A stretch of 8,885 bases of DNA from the NCBI GenBank assembly GCA_031264885.1, contig JAISDM010000263.1:1-8885 (forward strand), written 5' to 3'. Position 1 is the stretch's first letter; each line of letters begins with the position of its first letter. The notes below the pieces were generated by a model, which was not told where the DNA came from, ran no database searches, and saw only the letters and a list, made by a program, of their open reading frames with translations. This DNA comes from Peptococcaceae bacterium (GTDB lineage: Bacteria > Bacillota > Peptococcia > DRI-13 > UBA5745). Below, piece by piece: positions 1 to 5,866 of this stretch. A program made the translations under genes and the position numbers.

Positions 1-1352
1 ATCGCCGCGCCGGCCAAAAAGGCGTCCCCCTGCGCCGATACATAAATCTCTGTTTCATCCGTCATACTTTGGGCATAGTACAAGGTCCTGGCGCTCACCA
101 CATTGCCGGCCAGCGTCACACCCAGCGTCTGCCCCAGAGCCCGCGCGGTGGCCACCATACCGGAAGCGATCCCCGTTTGATCCTTGGTCACAGAGCCCAT
201 CACGGCGCTGTTGCTGGGAGACGTATACAAAGCGGATCCCAGCCCGATCCCCAGCAGCCCGGCATAAGCGTAAGACAAACCCGAGGGCGCCGCCAGCCCC
301 CTCAGAAACAAAAGCGTCAGCGCAGACACCGCCAGCCCCGCGGCAGTCAGCGGCTTATGACCCCAGCGGTCCGACGCCCTCCCGCTGAAACCCGCTATGA
401 GCATCATCGTCGCCGGATGAATCAATATGATCAGACCCGAAACATCCGAAGGCAAATTCTTTACATCCGCCAGATAAAAAGGCATCAAAAAAATAACCGT
501 GTACTGCGCCATAAACGATATGGCGATCCCGGCGCTGTTCAGATCAAATTCCATATTTTTAAAGAGGCCCAGGTGAATCAGGGGATTCACCGAACGGCCT
601 TCCGCGCGCAGAAACAGAACCAGACACAGGACGGAAACCGCGAAACTCCCGATGATCCCGGGCGATAAATACCCCCAGCTGTTCCCGCGCTGAAGCCCGA
701 ACAATAAAAAAATAACGCAGCCAAACCAGGTCACAGCCCCCTTAATATCCAGAGGCATGGCCTGTACCCGCACATCCTTTCTCAGCACCCTGGCGGATAT
801 AACAATCACCAGCAAGCCGATCGACATATTGAACCAGAAAATCGACACCCAGCCGAAGTACCGGATCAGGAGCCCGCCCACGCCAGGCCCCACCGCCAGG
901 CCCACCGACACCATAATTCCGTTGAAGCCCAGCGCCTGCCCGCGCATGGACACCGGCACACTTCCCGTAATAATAGCGTTGATCACCGCCATAGTCATGG
1001 CCGCCCCCACGGACTGCACCCCGCGCAAGACGATCAAAGTCGTCAGATTGCCAGAAAAAACAGCCATCAGAAACGCGCTGACAGTAAAGATAACGAAGCC
1101 GCAGACAAAAATCCGTTTGTTCCCGAACAAATCCCCCATCCGTCCGAAGATTAGCAATAATCCGGCGTTCGTCAACATATAAATCAACGACAGCCAGCTG
1201 ATGACGCTCATATCCACAGCAAATTCTTTCGCCATCACAGGAAACGCCAAATTGATGCTGCTCACCGTCATCGTCACCACAATCTGCCCCAAGCCCGCGG
1301 CGAACAAAATCCGCCGGATAGACTTTTCTTCCGTCATATTTTCTTCTGTCAT
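1..1352 (-). CDS. MFS transporter, DHA2 (14-TM drug exporter-like) family, 3' end beyond window
   Basis: The minus frame stays open from an ATG at 1352 to the window edge, giving 450 residues without a stop. About 13 hydrophobic segments are visible (roughly residues 14-37, 49-70, 79-98, 104-127, 141-164, 168-189 and onward to 395-418). Family length suggests only the last helix is missing. Family signatures are motif A, GRMGDLFGNKR (70-80, loop 2-3), and motif C, GLAVGPGVGG (151-160, helix 5); GLGIGLGSALYTSPSNSAV (about 367-384) resembles the conserved late helix of EmrB/QacA-type exporters. It would be an inner-membrane, proton-driven exporter; the substrate cannot be read from sequence. 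Oddity: the helix-1 Asp usual in DHA2 pumps (LDxTIVNVALP) is replaced by Thr29 in MTVSSINLAFP. The start is supported by AAAAGGA at 1364-1370, 11 nt upstream; a second in-frame ATG lies at 1337. It follows rpsU after 100 bp holding a large palindrome, so it is probably a separate unit. Confidence 0.9.
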   Translation of the reverse strand, partial: MTEENMTEEKSIRRILFAAGLGQIVVTMTVSSINLAFPVMAKEFAVDMSVISWLSLIYMLTNAGLLLIFGRMGDLFGNKRIFVCGFVIFTVSAFLMAVFSGNLTTLIVLRGVQSVGAAMTMAVINAIITGSVPVSMRGQALGFNGIMVSVGLAVGPGVGGLLIRYFGWVSIFWFNMSIGLLVIVISARVLRKDVRVQAMPLDIKGAVTWFGCVIFLLFGLQRGNSWGYLSPGIIGSFAVSVLCLVLFLRAEGRSVNPLIHLGLFKNMEFDLNSAGIAISFMAQYTVIFLMPFYLADVKNLPSDVSGLIILIHPATMMLIAGFSGRASDRWGHKPLTAAGLAVSALTLLFLRGLAAPSGLSYAYAGLLGIGLGSALYTSPSNSAVMGSVTKDQTGIASGMVATARALGQTLGVTLAGNVVSARTLYYAQSMTDETEIYVSAQGDAFLAGAA

Positions 1353-1380
1353 ATAAGCATCATTCCTTTTATAATGGAGA

Positions 1381-1422
1381 AAATGGACTTGTTCATGAGC
1401 GCCTCATGAAGAAAGTCCATTT
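1381..1422 (-). repeat. Long hairpin/palindrome between rpsU and the MFS gene (terminator or operator)
   Basis: The outer arms AAATGGACTT (1381-1390) and AAGTCCATTT (1413-1422) are perfect inverted repeats of 10 bp. Inside them lies a second perfect palindrome, TTCATGAGCGCCTCATGAA (1392-1410), with 8-bp arms and a 3-nt loop. Only a small asymmetric internal loop separates the two stems. On the minus strand it starts 31 nt after the rpsU stop and is followed by TCTCC after the stem's TTT, a weak U-tract, so it could terminate rpsU transcription. It also sits just upstream of the MFS ribosome binding site, with a possible -10 (TAAAAT, 1435-1440) behind it, which would suit an operator or 5'-UTR hairpin for the exporter. 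The sequence alone does not decide between these. Confidence 0.6.
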
Positions 1423-1452
1423 CGCTGTCCTTCCATTTTAACCTGCCTTACT

Positions 1453-1629
1453 TTACTTTACCTTGCGCTTCCTTGCCGCCTCTGATTTCTTTTTTCTCCT
1501 GACGCTGGGTTTTTCGTAATGCTCGCGTTTTCTGACTTCCGATAAAACACCCGATTTTTGGCAGGTGCGTTTAAAGCGGCGAAGCGCGCTGTCCAGTGTC
1601 TCATTTTTACCGACTCTAACCTCACTCAT
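1453..1629 (-). CDS. rpsU: 30S ribosomal protein S21
   Basis: This 58-residue protein begins MSEVRVGKNETLDSALRRFK and ends in a highly basic tail (RRKKKSEAARKRKVK). The N-terminal V-x-V-x-x-N-E-x-L-D-x-A-L-R-R-F-K-R signature and the REHYEKPS segment are diagnostic of bacterial S21, and 58 residues is the usual Firmicute length. S21 is a small late-assembling protein of the 30S subunit, near the anti-Shine-Dalgarno end of 16S rRNA. The start codon is fixed by a very strong ribosome binding site, GGGAGGAGGGG, 6-7 nt upstream. A near-consensus promoter lies about 140 nt upstream of the start, so rpsU can be transcribed independently of the HIT gene. It closes the dnaK-dnaJ-prmA-rsmE-mtaB-HIT-rpsU block. 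The yqeY gene that often follows rpsU in Firmicutes is not next; an MFS gene is. Confidence 0.97.
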   Translation of the reverse strand: MSEVRVGKNETLDSALRRFKRTCQKSGVLSEVRKREHYEKPSVRRKKKSEAARKRKVK

Positions 1630-1678
1630 TTATATCCCCTCCTCCCACAATAACCCTCTGCGGAATTTCAGATTATTC

Positions 1679-1716
1679 AACTGATTCAACAGGAGTCTAA
1701 CGTTGAGCAACCAGTT
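1679..1716 (-). repeat. Imperfect hairpin in the rpsU leader
   Basis: An inverted repeat pairs AACTGGTTGCTCAAC with GTTGAATCAGTT on the minus strand, with a 3-nt bulge and one mismatch, around a loop of about 11 nt. It lies inside the predicted rpsU 5' leader, about 50 nt before the start codon. No T-run follows, so it is not an intrinsic terminator. It may be a leader structure (for example for S21 autoregulation), but this is inference and the stem is modest. Confidence 0.35.
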
Positions 1717-1742
1717 AAAGCCTCATAAAACTATACTCAATC

Positions 1743-1771
1743 ATTCTATCGCACCCATCGGCAAAAGTCAA
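1743..1771 (-). promoter_or_regulatory. Sigma-A-type promoter for rpsU
   Basis: On the minus strand, -35 TTGACT (1766-1771, 5 of 6 matches) is separated by exactly 17 nt from -10 TAGAAT (1743-1748, 5 of 6 matches). The -35 box shares bases with the TGA stop of the HIT gene. Predicted transcription start is near 1736, leaving a leader of about 107 nt before the rpsU ATG. It is the best promoter seen in the intergenic spaces of the window. No start-site data are available. Confidence 0.7.
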
Positions 1772-2109
1772 CCGGGCGGCCACAACATTTCCCTGCCTCC
1801 CAGAAGATGGAAATGCAGATGCGCCACCGTCTGCCCCCCATGAACGCCGCAATTGTGTACCACCCGGTAACCTTCCGTCAAATTCAGCTCTTTCGCCAAA
1901 CGGCGGACGACCAGAAATATATGGCCGACCAGCCCGGCTTCATCGTCCGTAAGCATATTCAGATCACCGATATGCTTCTTGGGAATCACCAGCGCGTGAA
2001 CAGGCGCCTGAGGCGTCACATCGTAAAAAGCCAGTACATCCCCGTCTTCATATATCTTCCGGCTGGGAACCTCACCGCTGACAATTTTGCAAAACAAACA
2101 ATCCGGCAT
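1768..2109 (-). CDS. HIT family protein, HinT-like purine nucleotide phosphoramidase
   Basis: This 113-residue protein has the complete HinT layout. There is a CLFCKIV cysteine pair near the N terminus (C4, C7), the conserved GEVPSRKIYEDGDVLAFYDVTPQAPVHALVIPKKHI segment (about 12-47), NCGVHGGQTVAHLHFHLLGGR with the HxHxHxx triad at H97, H99 and H101, and the classic C-terminal end MLWPPG. By family knowledge the middle histidine (H99) is the nucleophile that forms a nucleotidyl intermediate during hydrolysis of AMP-lysine or AMP-NH2-type phosphoramidates in the cytoplasm. The cellular role of bacterial HinT is poorly defined. The start is supported by GGGAGG at 2117-2122, 7 nt upstream. It sits 54 nt behind mtaB on the same strand, consistent with co-transcription. 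Its stop codon overlaps the -35 box of the rpsU promoter. Length and motifs are intact. Confidence 0.95.
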   Translation of the reverse strand: MPDCLFCKIVSGEVPSRKIYEDGDVLAFYDVTPQAPVHALVIPKKHIGDLNMLTDDEAGLVGHIFLVVRRLAKELNLTEGYRVVHNCGVHGGQTVAHLHFHLLGGREMLWPPG

Positions 2110-2163
2110 TCGAACACCTCCCAGCTTAACAACCTGCTTCCTTTCATATTAACATAGTCCCAT

Positions 2164-3477
2164 TCAGGATTCAATCTTTTTTCCGGTCAGACCCTGCCCA
2201 TTCCAGGACAAAATTTCAATATCGGCGGTCTGACCCGCGTAATCCCTCTGTTCCCCGCCGGAATCCGCAAATTGAACCGTGAGATAATTGGAAGCGTGTC
2301 CCTCCCACATCCCCGGGGAACGCCTCTGTTCGACCAGCACGCTCAGGGTTTTGCCAATAAATTTGGCCCCGTAGCTTCGGGACAAGTCCATGCCCAGCTG
2401 AATCAGCTCCCGGCTCCTGCGCAGTTTCACCTTATTGGAAATCTGCCGGTCCATCGACGCGGCCGGCGTTCCCTTTCTGGAAGAAAAAGCGAACACATGG
2501 ATCCGGCTGAAAGCCATTTTTTTCACAAACTCCATATATTGAGCAAAACGCTCCTCCGTCTCTCCCGGAAACCCCACGATGCAATCTGTGGTGACGGCGA
2601 TATCCGGCGCCGCCTCCCTGACCTGACCCACGGTCCCTTCAAACTGCGCCGTGGTATAGGGACGGTTCATGGCCGTCAGGATATCGTCATGCCCGCTCTG
2701 CAGCGGCAAATGCAAATGCTTGCAGAAATTCGGCCATTCCCGCGCCAGCCTCAGGATACGGGGAGAGACCTCCGCCGGTTCCAGGGAGCCGAGGCGGATC
2801 CGCGTCTGAGGGAAGCGGGGCAGAAGCGTCTCCAGCAGCCGCCCCAATCCGTCCTCTTCCCCACGGTCCAGCCCATAGGCGCCCAAGTGGATCCCCGTCA
2901 GCACCACCTCCCGGCAGCCGGACGCCGCCAATTCCCGAACCCTGTGATACACCGATTCCGCGTCCAGGCTTTGAATCTTTCCCCTGACATATGGTATAAT
3001 ACAATAACTGCAAAACTGCCGGCAGCCGTCCTGTATCTTTAAAACGGCCCGGGTCCGCGTTTCCGGATCCCACGCCTTAACTTCCGGGCAAAACCCCGGC
3101 GCCAATCCCAGGATCTGTTCCGCCAAAGCCGGCTTGCCCGCGTTGCCCACGATCAAACTAACGCCTTGTATACTTTTGACCGCTTCCGCGTCCGCCTGAG
3201 CGTAGCACCCCGTCACCACCACCCGCGCCCCCGGATGCTCCCGGATGACCTTTCGGATCAGCTTCCTTGATTTTTGATCCGCCAGATTGGTTACGGTGCA
3301 TGTGTTGACCACATAAACGTCGGCCTCTTCCCGCTCATCCCCCGCCGTGGCCCGGGCGCCGCCGGCCCTCAGCGCCGCCGCCAAAGCCTGAGACTCATTC
3401 TGATTCACTTTACAGCCCAATGTTAAAACGCACACTCTCAGGGGACTATCCACAGCCACCCATATCCCCCCATTCAT
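2164..3477 (-). CDS. mtaB: tRNA (N6-threonylcarbamoyladenosine37-C2)-methylthiotransferase
   Basis: A 437-residue radical-SAM methylthiotransferase that converts t6A37 to ms2t6A37 in ANN-decoding tRNAs. The N-terminal UPF0004 domain has TLGCKVNQNES (C22), NTCTVTNLADQKSR (C60) and VVTGCYAQ (C91), ligands of the auxiliary Fe-S cluster. The radical-SAM signature GCRQFCSYCIIPYVRG carries C152, C156 and C159 (CxxxCxxC), ligands of the SAM-binding cluster. Later blocks LHLPLQSGHDDILTAMNR and TTDCIVGFPGETEE are typical of the MiaB/RimO/MtaB family; KVNQ and CIIPYVRG favour MtaB over MiaB. A C-terminal TRAM-like segment follows. The ATG at 3477 overlaps rsmE by 32 bp but lacks a Shine-Dalgarno. GTG codons at 3459 and 3453, placed after a GGGGGG run, are credible starts and would give 431 or 429 residues, closer to the family's usual N terminus. 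The overlap with rsmE implies translational coupling. Confidence 0.95.
   Translation of the reverse strand: MNGGIWVAVDSPLRVCVLTLGCKVNQNESQALAAALRAGGARATAGDEREEADVYVVNTCTVTNLADQKSRKLIRKVIREHPGARVVVTGCYAQADAEAVKSIQGVSLIVGNAGKPALAEQILGLAPGFCPEVKAWDPETRTRAVLKIQDGCRQFCSYCIIPYVRGKIQSLDAESVYHRVRELAASGCREVVLTGIHLGAYGLDRGEEDGLGRLLETLLPRFPQTRIRLGSLEPAEVSPRILRLAREWPNFCKHLHLPLQSGHDDILTAMNRPYTTAQFEGTVGQVREAAPDIAVTTDCIVGFPGETEERFAQYMEFVKKMAFSRIHVFAFSSRKGTPAASMDRQISNKVKLRRSRELIQLGMDLSRSYGAKFIGKTLSVLVEQRRSPGMWEGHASNYLTVQFADSGGEQRDYAGQTADIEILSWNGQGLTGKKIES
2971..3000 (+). promoter_or_regulatory. Antisense promoter look-alike inside mtaB
   Basis: On the plus strand TTGAAT (2971-2976), an 18-nt spacer and TATAAT (2995-3000) occur, and the -10 is preceded by TGG, making a perfect extended -10 (TGnTATAAT). 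It faces away from the mtaB coding direction, so a transcript would be antisense to the first ~530 nt of mtaB and then to rsmE. No good reading frame starts behind it. The motif lies under the codons for CIIPYVRG, so protein constraint may explain it. Confidence 0.3.
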
Positions 3478-4204
3478 ACTGGAGCGCGGCCAGAACCGCC
3501 GCGCCCGCCGTCTCCGCGCGCAGAATCCTCGGCCCCAGCGTGACCGCGGATCCGCCGGCCCCTTCTTTTAACAGCGAAACCTCCCCTTCCTCCATCCCGC
3601 CCTCAGGCCCGACGACGATAAAAACATGCGCCCCGGCGCGCGCCCGCGCGCTTTCCGTCCGCACCCACGCCTTCAAGGATATGCCCCCCTCTTCCCAGGG
3701 AACCAGACAGAGTCCCTCCCTCAGCCTGGGCAGCAAATCCTCCAGCGAACAAATATCCGCCACAACCGGCACAGAGGAACGGCCGCACTGCTTCACAGCC
3801 TCACGGACAATTTTTTGCCAGCGTTCCCGGCGGCTCTCCCTCTTCTCACCGGAATAGCGGACCACACAGCGGTTCATTTCCGCCGGAATGATCCCCGCCG
3901 CTCCCAGCTCCGCCGCTTTTTGGACGATGCCCTCCATCTTATCCCCTTTGGGAATGCCCTGAACCAGCCACAGACAGAGCGGACTTTCCCCCGCCCCCTC
4001 CGTCACAGTCAACAGCCGAATCTCCGCCGCCTCTTTCGTCAGGCTCCGGACCACACCCTCATACTGCCGCCCGCAGCCGTCCAGAATCACCAGAGAATCC
4101 CCGGGCCGCAGGCGCATCACCTGAGCCAAATGACGCAATTCCTCCCCGCGCACCACCGCCTCGCCCCCGCAAATATCCTCCGGCAGCGCAAAAAAACGTT
4201 CCAT
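3446..4204 (-). CDS. rsmE: 16S rRNA (uracil(1498)-N(3))-methyltransferase
   Basis: A 252-residue protein of the RsmE (SPOUT) family, which methylates N3 of U1498 in 16S rRNA in the assembled 30S subunit using SAM. The N terminus MERFFALPED and RGEELRHLAQVMRLRPGD (about 19-36) is the PUA-like RNA-binding part. The SPOUT domain shows KGDKMEGIVQKAAELG (86-101), EAVKQCGRSSVP (135-146), VVGPEGGMEEGEV (197-209) and the knot/SAM-binding segment LGPRILRAETA (223-233). All family landmarks are present and the length is normal. The ATG at 4204 is chosen over an in-frame TTG at 4210 because GGGAGGG (4213-4219) lies 8 nt upstream of the ATG and the family starts MERFF. It overlaps mtaB, so the two are an operon. 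Upstream is only a 63-bp divergent gap to the FAD gene, with a palindromic repeat and no clear promoter. Confidence 0.96.
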   Translation of the reverse strand: MERFFALPEDICGGEAVVRGEELRHLAQVMRLRPGDSLVILDGCGRQYEGVVRSLTKEAAEIRLLTVTEGAGESPLCLWLVQGIPKGDKMEGIVQKAAELGAAGIIPAEMNRCVVRYSGEKRESRRERWQKIVREAVKQCGRSSVPVVADICSLEDLLPRLREGLCLVPWEEGGISLKAWVRTESARARAGAHVFIVVGPEGGMEEGEVSLLKEGAGGSAVTLGPRILRAETAGAAVLAALQYEWGDMGGCG

Positions 4205-4221
4205 GCACAATACCCTCCCAC

Positions 4222-4261
4222 ACAGAAAGGCGGGCGGCAGAATGCCGCCCCTACAGAAAGG
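4222..4261. repeat. Palindromic repeat copy 1, flanked by a 9-bp direct repeat
   Basis: A GC-rich palindrome, GGGCGGCAGAATGCCGCCC (4232-4250; 8-bp arms, 3-nt loop), lies in the rsmE/FAD divergent gap. The 24-nt block 4231-4254 is the exact reverse complement of 6837-6860. The direct repeat ACAGAAAGG occurs on both sides (4222-4230 and 4253-4261), bracketing a 22-nt core like a target-site duplication. The right-hand direct-repeat copy supplies the AAAGG ribosome binding site of the FAD gene. There is no T-run on either side, so it is not an intrinsic terminator. Confidence 0.85.
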
Positions 4262-4267
4262 TTAGCC

Positions 4268-5866
4268 ATGTACAGAATCAGCAACATCAAACTGCCCTTG
4301 GATTCGGACGAATCCGATTTGCGCGGCGCCGTACTCAAGAAGCTCCGCGTCAGAGACGAACAGCTGATCTCCCTCACCCCCGTCCGCAGAGCCATCGACG
4401 CCCGGAACCGCGAACAAATCCGCTTCGTATACACCGTGGAGGCCGACATTCGCGGACGGGCCGGAGCTTCCAGAGACGTCGTCCCGGCGGCGCCTTACCG
4501 CTACCAGGCGGAAGGCCCCGGCGGCGAACCTCTGCCCCACCGGCCCGTCGTCGCCGGCGCCGGGCCCGGCGGCCTCTTTGCCGCCCTGCTTCTGGCCAAA
4601 GCCGGATACCGCCCCCTGGTGCTGGAAAGAGGCAAATCCATCGAAGAGCGCCGGCGGGACGTCGCCCATTTCCTGGGAACAGGCGTTCTCTCCCCCGAAT
4701 CCAATTTTCAATTCGGCGAAGGCGGCGCCGGCGCCTTCTCTGACGGGAAACTCACCACCGGCATCCACGATCCCCGCTGCCGCGAAGTCCTGAGAATCCT
4801 GACGGAAGCGGGCGCGCCGGAAGAAATCACCTATTTGGCCAAGCCCCATTTGGGTACCGACCGCCTGCCCGGCATCGTATCGAATCTCAGCCGGATGATC
4901 ACCGCCAGCGGAGGCGAACTCCGGTTCTCCAGCCGCCTGACCCAGCTGCGCTCCGACCGCGGGATCCTGACAGACATCCGGATCGATTCCGGGGAGTGGC
5001 TCCCCGCCTCCGTATTGATTCTGGCCATCGGCCACAGCGCCGGAGACACCTACGGGATGCTTCACAGTCAAAAGATTTTTATGACGCCCAAAGCTTTTTC
5101 CGCCGGGGTCCGGATCGAACATCCCCAAGCCCTGATCGACAGCCGCCAATATGGCGGTTTTGCCGGGCATCCCGCCTTGGGCCCGGCCGATTACCGGCTG
5201 TCCTGCCGCCTGCCCTCCGGCCGCGGCGTCTACACATTCTGTATGTGTCCGGGGGGTACGGTCGTTCCCGCCGCCACCGAAGCGGGCGGCGTCGTCACCA
5301 ACGGCATGAGCCCCTGGAGCAGGGACGGCGTCAACGCCAACAGCGCCCTTCTGGTCAGCGTCGCCCCGGAGGATCTGAACTCCGCCCATCCTCTGGCCGG
5401 TTTGTTCTTCCGCCGGGAACTGGAACGCCTGGCTTACCAGGCCGGCGGCGGCGGATTCCGCGCGCCCGTCCAGCGTCTGGAGGATTTCCTGGCAGGCCGG
5501 GCAACCCATGCCCCGGGAACCGTCGAGCCTACCTATCTCCCCGGAACCACCCCCGCCGATCTCGCCGAAATTCTGCCGCGTTTTATCACCGAATCACTGC
5601 GGGAGAGCATCCCGCTTCTGAACGGCCAGCTGCCCGGCTTCGCTTTGCCCGACGCCCTGCTCACCGCTGTCGAAACCCGCAGCTCCGCTCCCGTCCGCAT
5701 CGTCCGGGACGCCCAACTGCAATCCAGCCTGCGCGGACTCATCCCCTGCGGGGAAGGCGCGGGCTATGCCGGCGGCATCATATCCGCCGCCGTGGACGGC
5801 CTGCGCTGCGCGGAAGCCGTCATACGGACATACCAACTGCCAGCGCCAGCCAATCTTTCTTCTTAA
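4268..5866 (+). CDS. FAD-dependent dehydrogenase/oxidoreductase, COG2509-like
   Basis: A 532-residue soluble protein whose start ATG at 4268 follows AGAAAGG by 6 nt. Residues 1-90 form an N-terminal domain beginning MYRISNIKLPLD, as usual in this family. The FAD-binding Rossmann motif is VVAGAGPGGLFAALLLAKAG (94-113) followed by VLERG (118-122). The family block NFQFGEGGAGAFSDGKLTTG (146-165) and a second dinucleotide-binding-type strand VLILAIGHSAGDT (249-261) follow. The C-terminal FAD-contacting segment is IPCGEGAGYAGGI (492-504). FCMCPGG (324-330) is a conserved two-cysteine segment. By family knowledge this is a flavoprotein related to glutathione-reductase-type and ETF-dehydrogenase folds; its substrate and electron partner are unknown and I do not assign them. 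It is the only plus-strand gene, lying between prmA and rsmE in a cluster usually continuous in Firmicutes. Its last ~15 codons overlap prmA antisense. Its promoter is not evident. Confidence 0.93.
   Translation: MYRISNIKLPLDSDESDLRGAVLKKLRVRDEQLISLTPVRRAIDARNREQIRFVYTVEADIRGRAGASRDVVPAAPYRYQAEGPGGEPLPHRPVVAGAGPGGLFAALLLAKAGYRPLVLERGKSIEERRRDVAHFLGTGVLSPESNFQFGEGGAGAFSDGKLTTGIHDPRCREVLRILTEAGAPEEITYLAKPHLGTDRLPGIVSNLSRMITASGGELRFSSRLTQLRSDRGILTDIRIDSGEWLPASVLILAIGHSAGDTYGMLHSQKIFMTPKAFSAGVRIEHPQALIDSRQYGGFAGHPALGPADYRLSCRLPSGRGVYTFCMCPGGTVVPAATEAGGVVTNGMSPWSRDGVNANSALLVSVAPEDLNSAHPLAGLFFRRELERLAYQAGGGGFRAPVQRLEDFLAGRATHAPGTVEPTYLPGTTPADLAEILPRFITESLRESIPLLNGQLPGFALPDALLTAVETRSSAPVRIVRDAQLQSSLRGLIPCGEGAGYAGGIISAAVDGLRCAEAVIRTYQLPAPANLSS

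Noticed and set aside
69..1182. Plus-strand open frames opposite the MFS gene (69-668 and 757-1182)
   Set aside because: They are shadows of a transmembrane coding frame that is open for 450 codons on the minus strand with DHA2 motifs.
2272..3042. 256-codon plus-strand open frame opposite mtaB
   Set aside because: It is antisense to the radical-SAM and UPF0004 motifs of mtaB, and no domain is recognisable.
3626..4267. N-terminal extension of the FAD frame giving a 746-residue protein
   Set aside because: The extra 214 codons run antisense through rsmE and are Arg/Pro/His-rich noise. The family begins at MYRISNIKLPLD and a ribosome binding site precedes that ATG at 4268.
4300..4315. Perfect palindrome GGATTCGGACGAATCC near the FAD start
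   Set aside because: It lies inside the coding sequence for LDSDESD, where repeated Asp/Ser/Glu codons readily create such symmetry; nothing else supports a site.
4262..5509. Long minus-strand open frame (415 codons) antisense to the FAD gene
   Set aside because: The translation is low-complexity Gly/Ala/Gln-rich without recognisable domains and is explained by high-GC codon bias of the real plus-strand gene, which has clear FAD motifs.
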